From an uncultured delta proteobacterium (GTDB taxonomy: Bacteria; Myxococcota_A; Bradymonadia; REDH01): a stretch of DNA of 6,304 nt. The translations under genes were made by a program, and so were the position numbers. The stretch covers positions 1 through 6,304 of the forward strand of contig CAIQPA010000240.1 of NCBI GenBank assembly GCA_903873545.1. The letters are read 5' to 3'. Shown one piece after another: positions 1 through 5,355 of this stretch (within the stretch, counting starts at the first letter, position 1; every line of letters starts with the position of its first letter). Below the pieces are notes generated by a model. The model searched no databases and was not told where the DNA came from. It saw only the letters and a program-made list of their open reading frames with translations.

Positions 1-1216
1 CGTCTGGAGTCTGCTGCTTTCGCTGCTCACGGGCGGAGCGATTGCCTTGACCGGAGAGCCGCTCGCGCTCTTCTTTGGGGAGCCGCGCCTCACCATCATC
101 ACCCCCTGGCTCGGGCTCACCATGTTCATCGCAGGGCTCGGCATCGTCCCGCTGAACCTCCTCAAACGCCAGCTGAAACTCGACCTTGTGGGGGCCAACA
201 CGGTCATCAGCGCCACGATTGGTGCCACGGTCGCGATTGCGCTGGCCTACGCCGGCTGGGGCGTGAAGGCGCTCATCGCACAGGCGCTCATCGCGACAAG
301 TGTCTCGACGCTCATCGCATGGTGGAACGCCGGCTGGCACCCCACAGGGATAGGCCGCAAAGCGGAGATGAAGAGCATCTTCACGCAGAGCGCAGGGGCC
401 GGCGGCGCCCACTTCCTCAACTACGCGGCGCGGAACCTCGACAACGTCATCGTGGGGCGGCTGGTCGGGATGGGGCCGCTCGGTCACTACACGCGCGCCT
501 ACCAGTTCACACTTGTGCCGCCACAACTGGCGCAGGCAATCTCAGCCGTCGCGGTTCCGGCGCTTTCGCGCCTGCAGGGACAGCCCGCACGGTTTCGTGA
601 GGCCTTCATGGCCATGCACCGGGCGGTGATGTTCGTGACGATCCCGCCGCTCGTCGCCATGGTCGCGCTCGGGCCCGAAATCACGCTCACGCTGCTCGGC
701 CCCAAATGGGGCGAGGCCGGCGAGCTGCTGCGGGTGCTCGGGCTCGGCGCGCTGGTGCTCAACACGGGTACGGCAACGGGTTGGACCTCCGCAGCGCTCG
801 GACAGACAGGACGACAGTTTGTATCGAATCTGGTCTGTACCTCATTGATGCTGCTTAGTTATCTGATTGGAAGTCGATGGGGCGCGATGGGTGTAGCCTG
901 GGGGGGCCTTGCCGGTGCCGTCGCCGCGCGCGCCTTCGCGGTGCCCTACAGTCTGGCCAAGAGCCCCATCAAACCGTCGGATGTAGCCACTACGATTTCA
1001 CGGAGTCTCGTAACGTCGATGGCGGGTGGCCTGGCGGCTTTCGGCGTGGCATTCGCGTTGGGCGGGCAGGAGCCGGTCCTTCGACTGACCGCTGGCTGTA
1101 TCAGTTTTGCAGGCACATGGGCGGGGGCTTGGTTCGTTACGCGGGGTGGACGCGCCGAGGTGTTTGGCATGTTCGCGCTGCTCAAGCGGGTTCGAGCGGG
1201 CAAGGCTGCGGGCTGA
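1..1216 (+). CDS. Wzx-like polysaccharide flippase (MOP superfamily), 5' partial
   Basis: The reading frame is open from base 2 to the TGA at 1214-1216, giving 404 visible residues; an apparent TTG start at 47 is simply internal, because the frame continues to the window edge with hydrophobic residues. The protein is a run of hydrophobic helices separated by short basic loops. The central segment NLDNVIVGRLVGMGPLGHYT (about 434-493), followed by an RAYQ motif and PPQLAQAISAVAVPALSRLQ, is characteristic of the Wzx/WzxC-like oligosaccharide exporters, where the pattern 'N-D...iGr..G...lG.Y.rAyq' is conserved. Members are usually near 480 residues with 12-14 membrane helices, so roughly the first 80 residues are missing. 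The inferred role is flipping undecaprenyl-linked O-antigen or exopolysaccharide units across the inner membrane. The C-terminus is basic (LLKRVRAGKAAG). No polysaccharide genes follow it, so it may be the last gene of a cluster lying to the left. Family call is firm, substrate unknown. Confidence 0.85.
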   Translation, partial: VWSLLLSLLTGGAIALTGEPLALFFGEPRLTIITPWLGLTMFIAGLGIVPLNLLKRQLKLDLVGANTVISATIGATVAIALAYAGWGVKALIAQALIATSVSTLIAWWNAGWHPTGIGRKAEMKSIFTQSAGAGGAHFLNYAARNLDNVIVGRLVGMGPLGHYTRAYQFTLVPPQLAQAISAVAVPALSRLQGQPARFREAFMAMHRAVMFVTIPPLVAMVALGPEITLTLLGPKWGEAGELLRVLGLGALVLNTGTATGWTSAALGQTGRQFVSNLVCTSLMLLSYLIGSRWGAMGVAWGGLAGAVAARAFAVPYSLAKSPIKPSDVATTISRSLVTSMAGGLAAFGVAFALGGQEPVLRLTAGCISFAGTWAGAWFVTRGGRAEVFGMFALLKRVRAGKAAG

Positions 1217-1588
1217 GCGGGGGCGCGTTCGCTTCGGTTCAACGTGGTCGGTTTGGGACGGGTGGTGATAGACGGGCGAAGCGGTGTGGCAGCCGGCGGC
1301 CCAAGAGGTGGGGTAGCGTTGATGCAACGAACCCTTCGGCACAGGGCAGACAGGCTTGGCGCGTTTGCCTGATGTGAGCCGCCTGCGTGGCTGGGGGTTC
1401 TGCTGCTGCCTCTCTTCGGTGATAGGGCGTGAGTGATTCTGTCGAATCTGCTGATGCGCGCGCGCCGCAACCGATTGCAGGGCAGGAGCCAGCGTGACGT
1501 TGCAGGCAGAGGCCGGTTGGCTTGGTTTGCGGCAGCCTTTAGGTTCAGCGATGCGGGCGGCGGCGGGAGAAGGGTTGATTGATACTTG
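1217..1588. other. Non-coding interval, strongly G-rich on the plus strand
   Basis: No frame here has a recognisable protein; the open frames that cross it on either strand give Arg/Pro/Ser-rich products and overlap the flippase in the wrong frame. By hand count the plus strand has about 153 G against 86 C (skew near +0.28), well above the flippase gene as a whole (about 417 G to 382 C). I see no hairpin followed by a T-run that would be a clear terminator for the flippase. The interval leads up to the candidate dif site and is read here as the left flank of the replication terminus. Confidence 0.6.
1567..1574 (+). promoter_or_regulatory. Possible DNA-translocase polarity motif (GAGAAGGG)
   Basis: The octamer GAGAAGGG is an exact match to the SpoIIIE recognition sequence known from Bacillus subtilis and resembles the E. 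coli FtsK motif GGGNAGGG. It sits 14 bases left of the candidate dif site and, on the plus strand, points toward it, the orientation expected for a motif that directs FtsK/SpoIIIE-type translocases to dif. One copy is weak evidence, and the motif used by this organism is unknown. Confidence 0.25.
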
Positions 1589-1616
1589 AGTTTACATAAT
1601 GCATCTTATCGGACAT
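1589..1616 (-). other. dif: Candidate dif site (XerC/XerD chromosome dimer resolution)
   Basis: Read on the minus strand the 28 bases split into an 11-base arm ATGTCCGATAA, a 6-base centre GATGCA and an 11-base arm TTATGTAAACT. The inner ATAA/TTAT dyad around a 6-base spacer is the standard dif layout. The right arm equals the XerD-side arm of B. subtilis dif at all 11 positions and E. coli dif at 9 of 11 (comparison from memory of those sites). The left arm is less conserved, as XerC arms usually are (7 of 11 with B. subtilis). The site lies in non-coding DNA, exactly where plus-strand genes give way to minus-strand genes and where G excess changes to C excess. Expected role: XerC/XerD recombine sister chromosomes here, activated by FtsK at the septum. 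An integrated element's att site using the same recombinases is the main alternative. Confidence 0.72.
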
Positions 1617-1809
1617 TCAGGCGGGTAGCGGGTGGGGCGCTTCTGACCAGAAACATCCGCCTATCAACACCTTGACGCAGCCCCTGCGCCGAACATGCCC
1701 CCCGCTGCCGCCGAGCAATGCGCATTGCTTACCGATGCACGCCGAAACTCCGCTCCGACGAACAACCCCACAACCACCGCCCCGCCGCTTCCCTGGCAGC
1801 CGAATCCGG
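1617..1809. other. Non-coding interval, C-rich on the plus strand
   Basis: This stretch lies between the candidate dif site and the stop codon of the J-domain gene and carries no convincing coding sequence. From about 1641 onward it has roughly 75 C against 34 G on the plus strand, the opposite bias of the interval to the left of dif. It contains the perfect palindrome at 1714-1729 and a small dyad at 1651-1662 (TTCTG-AC-CAGAA). No T-rich terminator for the minus-strand gene was found. Confidence 0.55.
1714..1729. repeat. Perfect 16-bp palindrome
   Basis: AGCAATGCGCATTGCT is its own reverse complement over all 16 bases; the symmetry stops at the flanking G/T. As RNA it would form a 6-bp stem with a GCGC loop, but no T-run follows on either strand, so an intrinsic terminator is unlikely. 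A binding site for a dimeric DNA-binding protein is the more natural reading. It lies 97 bases from the candidate dif site and 80 bases beyond the stop of the J-domain gene. No known operator is recognised. Confidence 0.45.
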
Positions 1810-2559
1810 TTAGCGACCGAACAGCTTCTTCCAGAAGCCACCGCCGCCTTCGGCGCGGTCCTTCGACTGTCGCATCTGAACCACTCGCAACGACGACGCT
1901 GCCTCGGCCAGTGCCGGAGTCGCGGCGAGCGCTGCCTGGTAGGCTGTGATGGCGTCTGATGTCCGCCCCTCGTTCCGCGCAATGTGGCCGAGGTAGAGAT
2001 GCCCGAAACCCATCTTCGGAGCCTGCGCGAGCAAATCCTGAAGGTCGTGGATAAGCCCGCCCGTGGCCACCGCGCCGCCCTTCGCCATCGCCAGCGTGTA
2101 CTCGGCGAACAGCAGGTGGGCGCGCGCCTCGAGGTTTCCCTCCTGAAGCCGGACCGACTCTCGCAGCCGTTCGCGCGCAGCCTCTGTCCGCCCCTGCTCC
2201 AGCAGCCTCCGGCCTTGGCGCGAGGCCTCTTCTGAAGCGAAGGAGTCGCGTATATCGGTCGATACCCCGCGTGCCGCCAGCGCCCGTTTGGCGTTGTACT
2301 CAGCCCGTCTCTTCGGGTCGGCCAGCTCGTTATGGATCCGCGATACCTCGGCGAAGGCCTTGGTCATACGCTGACGCAAGTCCCCGAGGTCAACCCCGCC
2401 GTAGGAGTCGACATGGAGCTTTTTCGCGATTCCGAAGAAGGCCCGCTTGATGGCAGCCTCGTCCGAGTTCTCCGCGACGCCGAGAACCTCGTAGTAGTTG
2501 CCGCCCGCAAGCTTGCCCTCGATGGCGCTTAGCTCGGATCTAATGGCTTCGATATTCAT
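1810..2559 (-). CDS. J-domain-like protein with TPR region; HPD motif altered to HVD
   Basis: 249 residues, ATG at 2559-2557, stop TAA. Residues 22-90 follow the J-domain pattern: NYYEVLGV at the start of helix I, a basic helix II (AIKRAFFGIAKKLH), then helices III/IV with AFAEVSRIHNELADPKRRAEYN. The invariant HPD loop, which stimulates the DnaK ATPase, reads H49-V50-D51 here, so classical co-chaperone activity is doubtful. Residues about 105-217 form TPR-like helical pairs; the last (184-217, GFGHLYLGHIARNEGRTSDA onward) is the clearest. The protein ends in GGGG then FWKKLFGR, a short aromatic/basic tail. There is no signal peptide, so it should be cytoplasmic. The start is only 8 bases after the tRNA 3' end and has no Shine-Dalgarno sequence; no other Met precedes the J domain. 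TPR-J proteins of this kind are generally uncharacterised, so partner and role are unknown. Confidence 0.85.
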   Translation of the reverse strand: MNIEAIRSELSAIEGKLAGGNYYEVLGVAENSDEAAIKRAFFGIAKKLHVDSYGGVDLGDLRQRMTKAFAEVSRIHNELADPKRRAEYNAKRALAARGVSTDIRDSFASEEASRQGRRLLEQGRTEAARERLRESVRLQEGNLEARAHLLFAEYTLAMAKGGAVATGGLIHDLQDLLAQAPKMGFGHLYLGHIARNEGRTSDAITAYQAALAATPALAEAASSLRVVQMRQSKDRAEGGGGFWKKLFGR

Positions 2560-2567
2560 GATGGTAG

Positions 2568-2641
2568 TGGCGGTGGAGGGACTTGAACCCCCGACACGAC
2601 GGATATGAGCCGTCTGCTCTGACCACCTGAGCTACACCGCC
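2568..2641 (-). tRNA. tRNA-Met (anticodon CAT), elongator type
   Basis: A complete 74-nt cloverleaf folds on the minus strand: acceptor GGCGGTG/CACCGCC, D-arm GCTC/GAGC with a 9-nt loop, anticodon stem GACGG/CCGTC with loop CTCATAT (anticodon CAT), a 5-nt variable loop, and T-arm GGGGG/CCCTC around TTCAAGT with one G-T pair. The discriminator is A and the 3' CCA is not encoded. The paired first base pair and the absence of the three-G/three-C anticodon stem exclude an initiator tRNA. CAT is also the gene anticodon of the lysidine-modified tRNA-Ile2, which cannot be fully excluded by eye, though the GGCGGTG acceptor fits elongator tRNA-Met better. It lies 47 bases after the transpeptidase stop and 8 bases before the J-domain gene, probably on one transcript with the latter. 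Confidence 0.93.
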
Positions 2642-2674
2642 GGGTGCGAGACTCCTCGCCAAGTGGAGCGCCGT

Positions 2675-2702
2675 CTCCTAGTCGGTGACTACTCGCTGTC
2701 AA
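2675..2702 (-). promoter_or_regulatory. Putative sigma70-type promoter for the tRNA and J-domain gene
   Basis: On the minus strand a perfect TTGACA (-35, plus positions 2697-2702) is followed after 16 bases by TAGGAG (-10-like, 2675-2680, 3 of 6 matches). The start would fall about 26 bases before the tRNA 5' end. The -35 box overlaps the last codons of the transpeptidase gene (its Leu-Asp-Ser), so the tRNA unit appears to have its own promoter. The -10 box is poor, which limits confidence. Confidence 0.42.
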
Positions 2703-4149
2703 GACTTGAGGCGGTTTCGGGCGTCGGAGCCATCTCGATTTCGAGGCCAGCCTGATCGAGCGCAGGCAGTGCTGCCCGGATGGCCTCCGAGCCGAGGAAG
2801 CTACCCTTGATCCACCAGGTGGGCGTGTTGACGACCAGCGCCCCCACAGCCATTCGGACGCCGTCGCGGTCGCCGATACCGACGAACCACGAGTAGGTCA
2901 GGAAGGGGTCGGGTTCGGTGCCGTCGGCGTTGCGGTTCGAGAGGGTCCCGGTCTTGCCCCAGGCCCGAACCGCCTGCGGGAACTTGGCGTTGCCTGCAAA
3001 GTAGTTGCGGGCTGTACCTGTGGTGCAGGTTGTTGAAGTCGTATCGAGTAACTTCGATGCAACATCCGGAGACACAGGGGTTTTCCAGACTTTCGGTTCA
3101 AGCCGGTAGACCTCCTTTCCTGCGCCATCCTCCATCCGGTCGACCAGCGACGGCACCATCATCATGCCCTCGTTCGCGATGGCGGCCTGAATCATCGCAC
3201 CGTGGAGCGGCGACATGCGGGTGTGTCGGAAGCCGGCAGCGCTCCGCGCAAACTCGACTACGTCGTTCTGCGGGATGGCTGCCGTCGACTTGTCCACCTT
3301 CATCTCAAAGGGGATGGGCTGGTCAAAGCCGAAGCTCGAGGCGACCGCATCCAGCCCCTGAGGCGTGAGGTTCTCGTGGGCCAACCGACCGAAGACGATG
3401 TTGGAGGAGTGGGCCATGGCATCGGTGAGCGTCCGGCAGGTGGTGTCGCGGGTTGCGTTGAAGGTCAGCGAGTCGCGTCCGAAGCCGCTTCCCCCGCCTG
3501 CGTAACAGGTCTCCTGCGTGGCCGAGATTTTGCCGGTCTCCAGCAGCGCCGCGCCCGTGATCACCTTGAAGGTCGACGCCGCGAAGGCGGTCGCCCGGCT
3601 CGCCAGTCCGCTGCCCACCAGCGTGCCGGTGCTGTCGTCAACCATCGCGAGCACGCGGCCCGTCTTCGGCTCGATGACCACGACAGCCTCGCCCGGCTCC
3701 TTGTACTGCCCCAGCACCTTCTCAAGGTGCTGCTGAATGCGATGGTCGAGCGAAAGGACCGCGAGCCTGCCGCCCGCTACCGAGGCAACATACTTGCCCC
3801 GCTTCTCGTCGTAGCGAATCTGGTCGCGACGGATTTCGACATCGGCCAAGCCCCGCTCCGTCCACGGCATCTTCGGCAGGGATGCGACGCTCTTGTCTGT
3901 GGCAGCCTGCATCTTCATCCGCGCCACGGTGATGGTTGAGGCGACCTCAAAGGGTGTCGGTGGTGGACGCAGGTCGGACAGCGCCGCCCCAGCCGGCGGA
4001 TAGACAGCATCTGCACCCGGCTCGACGAGGCCCGGTAGGGTCTGGCTCAGGAGCATACTGGCAGAGAGCAACACGGCCACGCCGAGTGCCGCGCCGGCGG
4101 TCGCAGGGCGTTGAAGAAGCGCGGGAATCGAGACCAGGGGTTCAGACAT
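2689..4149 (-). CDS. Penicillin-binding protein, transpeptidase domain (compact class B-like)
   Basis: 486 residues, ATG at 4149-4147, stop TAG. The frame is open far upstream, but ATG 4149 has GAAGG six bases before it, directly precedes a membrane anchor, and anything longer would run across queA. Residues about 17-36 form a single N-terminal membrane helix; the rest is periplasmic. The three active-site motifs are intact: S192-T-F-K195 (acylated serine), S248-S-N250, and K399-T-G401. The segment EAVVVIEPKTGRVLAMV (154-170) is typical just ahead of the catalytic domain. There is no glycosyltransferase domain, no PASTA repeats and little room for the usual N-terminal dimerisation domain, so the protein is shorter than FtsI/MrdA types (about 600). 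Cys215 and Cys238 flank a Gly-rich insert and could form a disulfide. Role inferred: D,D-transpeptidase cross-linking peptidoglycan; a division or elongation partner cannot be assigned, as no rodA/ftsW is adjacent. Confidence 0.9.
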   Translation of the reverse strand: MSEPLVSIPALLQRPATAGAALGVAVLLSASMLLSQTLPGLVEPGADAVYPPAGAALSDLRPPPTPFEVASTITVARMKMQAATDKSVASLPKMPWTERGLADVEIRRDQIRYDEKRGKYVASVAGGRLAVLSLDHRIQQHLEKVLGQYKEPGEAVVVIEPKTGRVLAMVDDSTGTLVGSGLASRATAFAASTFKVITGAALLETGKISATQETCYAGGGSGFGRDSLTFNATRDTTCRTLTDAMAHSSNIVFGRLAHENLTPQGLDAVASSFGFDQPIPFEMKVDKSTAAIPQNDVVEFARSAAGFRHTRMSPLHGAMIQAAIANEGMMMVPSLVDRMEDGAGKEVYRLEPKVWKTPVSPDVASKLLDTTSTTCTTGTARNYFAGNAKFPQAVRAWGKTGTLSNRNADGTEPDPFLTYSWFVGIGDRDGVRMAVGALVVNTPTWWIKGSFLGSEAIRAALPALDQAGLEIEMAPTPETASSLDSE

Positions 4150-4155
4150 GGCAGA

Positions 4156-4160
4156 CCTTC
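4156..4160 (-). promoter_or_regulatory. Ribosome binding site deciding the transpeptidase start
   Basis: GAAGG on the minus strand lies 6 bases before ATG 4149. It supports this internal start over the much longer open frame that extends to 5205 through the queA gene on the other strand. Confidence 0.6.
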
Positions 4161-4182
4161 GGCGGGCGCAAGAAGCGAGCCC

Positions 4183-4211
4183 TTTCTGGAACGGGCGGCG
4201 ATCGAAGTCAA
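4183..4211 (-). promoter_or_regulatory. Weak promoter candidate for the transpeptidase gene
   Basis: TTGACT (-35-like, plus positions 4206-4211, 5 of 6) is followed after 17 bases by CAGAAA (4183-4188), a poor -10. The resulting leader of about 26 bases would contain the GAAGG ribosome site. The -35 box lies inside the dyad at 4203-4217, so a protein bound to that dyad would compete with polymerase. No equally good promoter was found for queA in the same 117-base gap. Confidence 0.28.
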
Positions 4212-4217
4212 ACTTCG
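4203..4217. repeat. Short inverted repeat in the divergent control region
   Basis: CGAAGT-CAA-ACTTCG is a perfect 6-bp dyad with a 3-base centre, located between the divergent transpeptidase and queA genes. It could be a small operator shared by both directions, or a chance dyad. No known regulator site is recognised. Confidence 0.3.
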
Positions 4218-4239
4218 GGCGGGCGATTCTTGAGGGCTT

Positions 4240-4264
4240 GGCGCGGGGGCGGTATGGCCGCGCC
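4240..4264 (+). promoter_or_regulatory. GC hairpin immediately before the queA start
   Basis: GGCGCGG (4240-4246) pairs perfectly with CCGCGCC (4258-4264) around an 11-base loop, ending 2 bases before the queA ATG. In mRNA it would cover the region where a Shine-Dalgarno sequence should lie; the only purine-rich stretch near the start (GGGCGG) is in its loop. It may dampen queA translation, but such stems also arise easily in GC-rich DNA. Confidence 0.28.
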
Positions 4265-4266
4265 GC

Positions 4267-5355
4267 ATGCCCGACCTCGACCTCATTGAACACTACGATT
4301 ACGCCCTGCCGGATTCGGCCATCGCGCTTCACCCTGCGGTCCCTCGCAGCAGTTCGCGCATGCTTGTGCTCGACCCGGCCCAGGGCTCGCTGCTCGATAG
4401 CCACATGCTGGCCTTCCCCGCACAGTTGCGGGCCGGCGACCTGCTCGTCTTCAATGAGACCCGGGTGATTCCGAGCCGACTGCGACTGCGTCGTCAGACG
4501 GGCGCGCAGCTCGAGACCCTGGTCATCGGGTTCGGTCGTGAGGGGTGTTGGGACCCAGAGGCGGGCGACGCGCTCTGTCTGCTCCGGGGTGCTGCCTCTG
4601 TCCGTCTCGGCGAGGCGCTGCTGCTGGACGAGGGCTCCACCGCCACACTCGTGGGCAGGGCCGAACATGGCGCCGTTTCGCTCCGATTTGAGCGCCCCGT
4701 CTTCGACCTCTTCTCGGAACTCGGGCTGCCTCCGCTGCCCCCCTACATCCGAGCGGGCCGGCGTGCCGGCGGGCAGCGCGAGACAAACGACGACGACCGC
4801 GCCAACTACCAGACCACCTTTGCCGCAGATGATGGGGCGGTTGCGGCGCCAACAGCGGGTCTTCACTTTGATGAGGCGCTCCTTGCCTCGCTGGCGGAAG
4901 GCGGCGTCCGTAGGGCTGCGGTCAGGCTCCATGTTGGCATCGGCACCTTTCGGCCCGTCGAGTCGGATCGGCTCTCGGACCATACCATGCATGCAGAGCG
5001 CTACGAGCTGCCTGAGGCGACCGTGGATGCCATCGGCGAAACGCGGGCCCGCGGCGGTCGCGTGGTCGCGGTGGGGACAACGGTCGTCCGGACGCTGGAG
5101 TCCCACTTCGGCCCCTCGCGGGGACCGCTTCACGGGAGTACCGACATTCTCATCCGGCCAGGCTACAAGTTTGCGGCGGTCGACGCCCTGCTGACCAACT
5201 TCCACCAGCCGCGCTCGACGCTGCTGGCACTCGTTTCAGCCTTTGCGGGCTACGAACTCGTCCGCAGCGGCTACGCGCTGGCGCTTGCGCGAAACTACCG
5301 ATTTCTCTCCTACGGCGACGCCATGTTCATCGCCAACCGCGCCGAGCCTGCATGA
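4267..5355 (+). CDS. queA: S-adenosylmethionine:tRNA ribosyltransferase-isomerase (QueA)
   Basis: 362 residues, ATG to TGA, the normal length for the family (E. coli 356). QueA transfers and isomerises the ribose of S-adenosylmethionine onto preQ1 at the wobble position 34 of GUN-anticodon tRNAs, giving epoxyqueuosine. Family blocks occur in order: GDLLVFNETRVIPSRL (57-72), LPPLPPYI (154-161), YQTTFA (181-186), GAVAAPTAGLHFDE (190-203), LHVGIGTFRPV (221-231), DHTMHAERYELP (238-249), VVAVGTTVVRTLES (266-279), PGYKFAAVDALLTNFHQPRS (298-317) and YRFLSYGDAMFI (344-355). ATG 4267 is the only sensible start: the frame has a stop at 4231 and no start codon in between, and the N-terminus aligns with E. 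coli QueA. No strong ribosome site is present. The stop overlaps the tgt start (ATGA), implying a translationally coupled queA-tgt operon. It is transcribed divergently from the transpeptidase gene. Confidence 0.97.
   Translation: MPDLDLIEHYDYALPDSAIALHPAVPRSSSRMLVLDPAQGSLLDSHMLAFPAQLRAGDLLVFNETRVIPSRLRLRRQTGAQLETLVIGFGREGCWDPEAGDALCLLRGAASVRLGEALLLDEGSTATLVGRAEHGAVSLRFERPVFDLFSELGLPPLPPYIRAGRRAGGQRETNDDDRANYQTTFAADDGAVAAPTAGLHFDEALLASLAEGGVRRAAVRLHVGIGTFRPVESDRLSDHTMHAERYELPEATVDAIGETRARGGRVVAVGTTVVRTLESHFGPSRGPLHGSTDILIRPGYKFAAVDALLTNFHQPRSTLLALVSAFAGYELVRSGYALALARNYRFLSYGDAMFIANRAEPA

Noticed and set aside
877..1377. 166-residue plus-strand open frame overlapping the flippase in another frame
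   Set aside because: Low-complexity Arg/Gly product, with most of its length inside the flippase gene.
946..1470. 174-residue minus-strand open frame spanning the flippase 3' end and the non-coding interval
   Set aside because: Half is antisense to the flippase; composition is Pro/Arg/Ser/Thr-rich and no motif is recognisable.
1617..1982. Open frames on both strands between the dif candidate and the J-domain gene (also 1672-1959 plus)
   Set aside because: They overlap the J-domain gene's 3' end and consist of Pro/Arg/Cys-rich sequence; no start with a ribosome site was seen.
2568..2641. Initiator tRNA-fMet
   Set aside because: The first acceptor pair is formed and the anticodon stem is GACGG/CCGTC, without the consecutive G-C pairs of initiators.
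2642..2688. Hairpin GAGAC...GTCTC (2648-2677) as a terminator between transpeptidase and tRNA
   Set aside because: Only 5 bp with a long, competing interior and no T-run on the minus strand; more likely chance sequence in the promoter leader.
3202..3939. 245-residue plus-strand open frame inside the transpeptidase gene
   Set aside because: Antisense to a gene with clear catalytic motifs; the translation is Arg/His/Gly-rich with no family resemblance, typical of GC-rich shadow frames.
4150..5205. Upstream open frame extending the transpeptidase to 838 residues on the minus strand
   Set aside because: It runs antisense through queA, reads as Arg/Gly-rich non-protein sequence, and a good ATG with ribosome site and membrane anchor exists at 4149.
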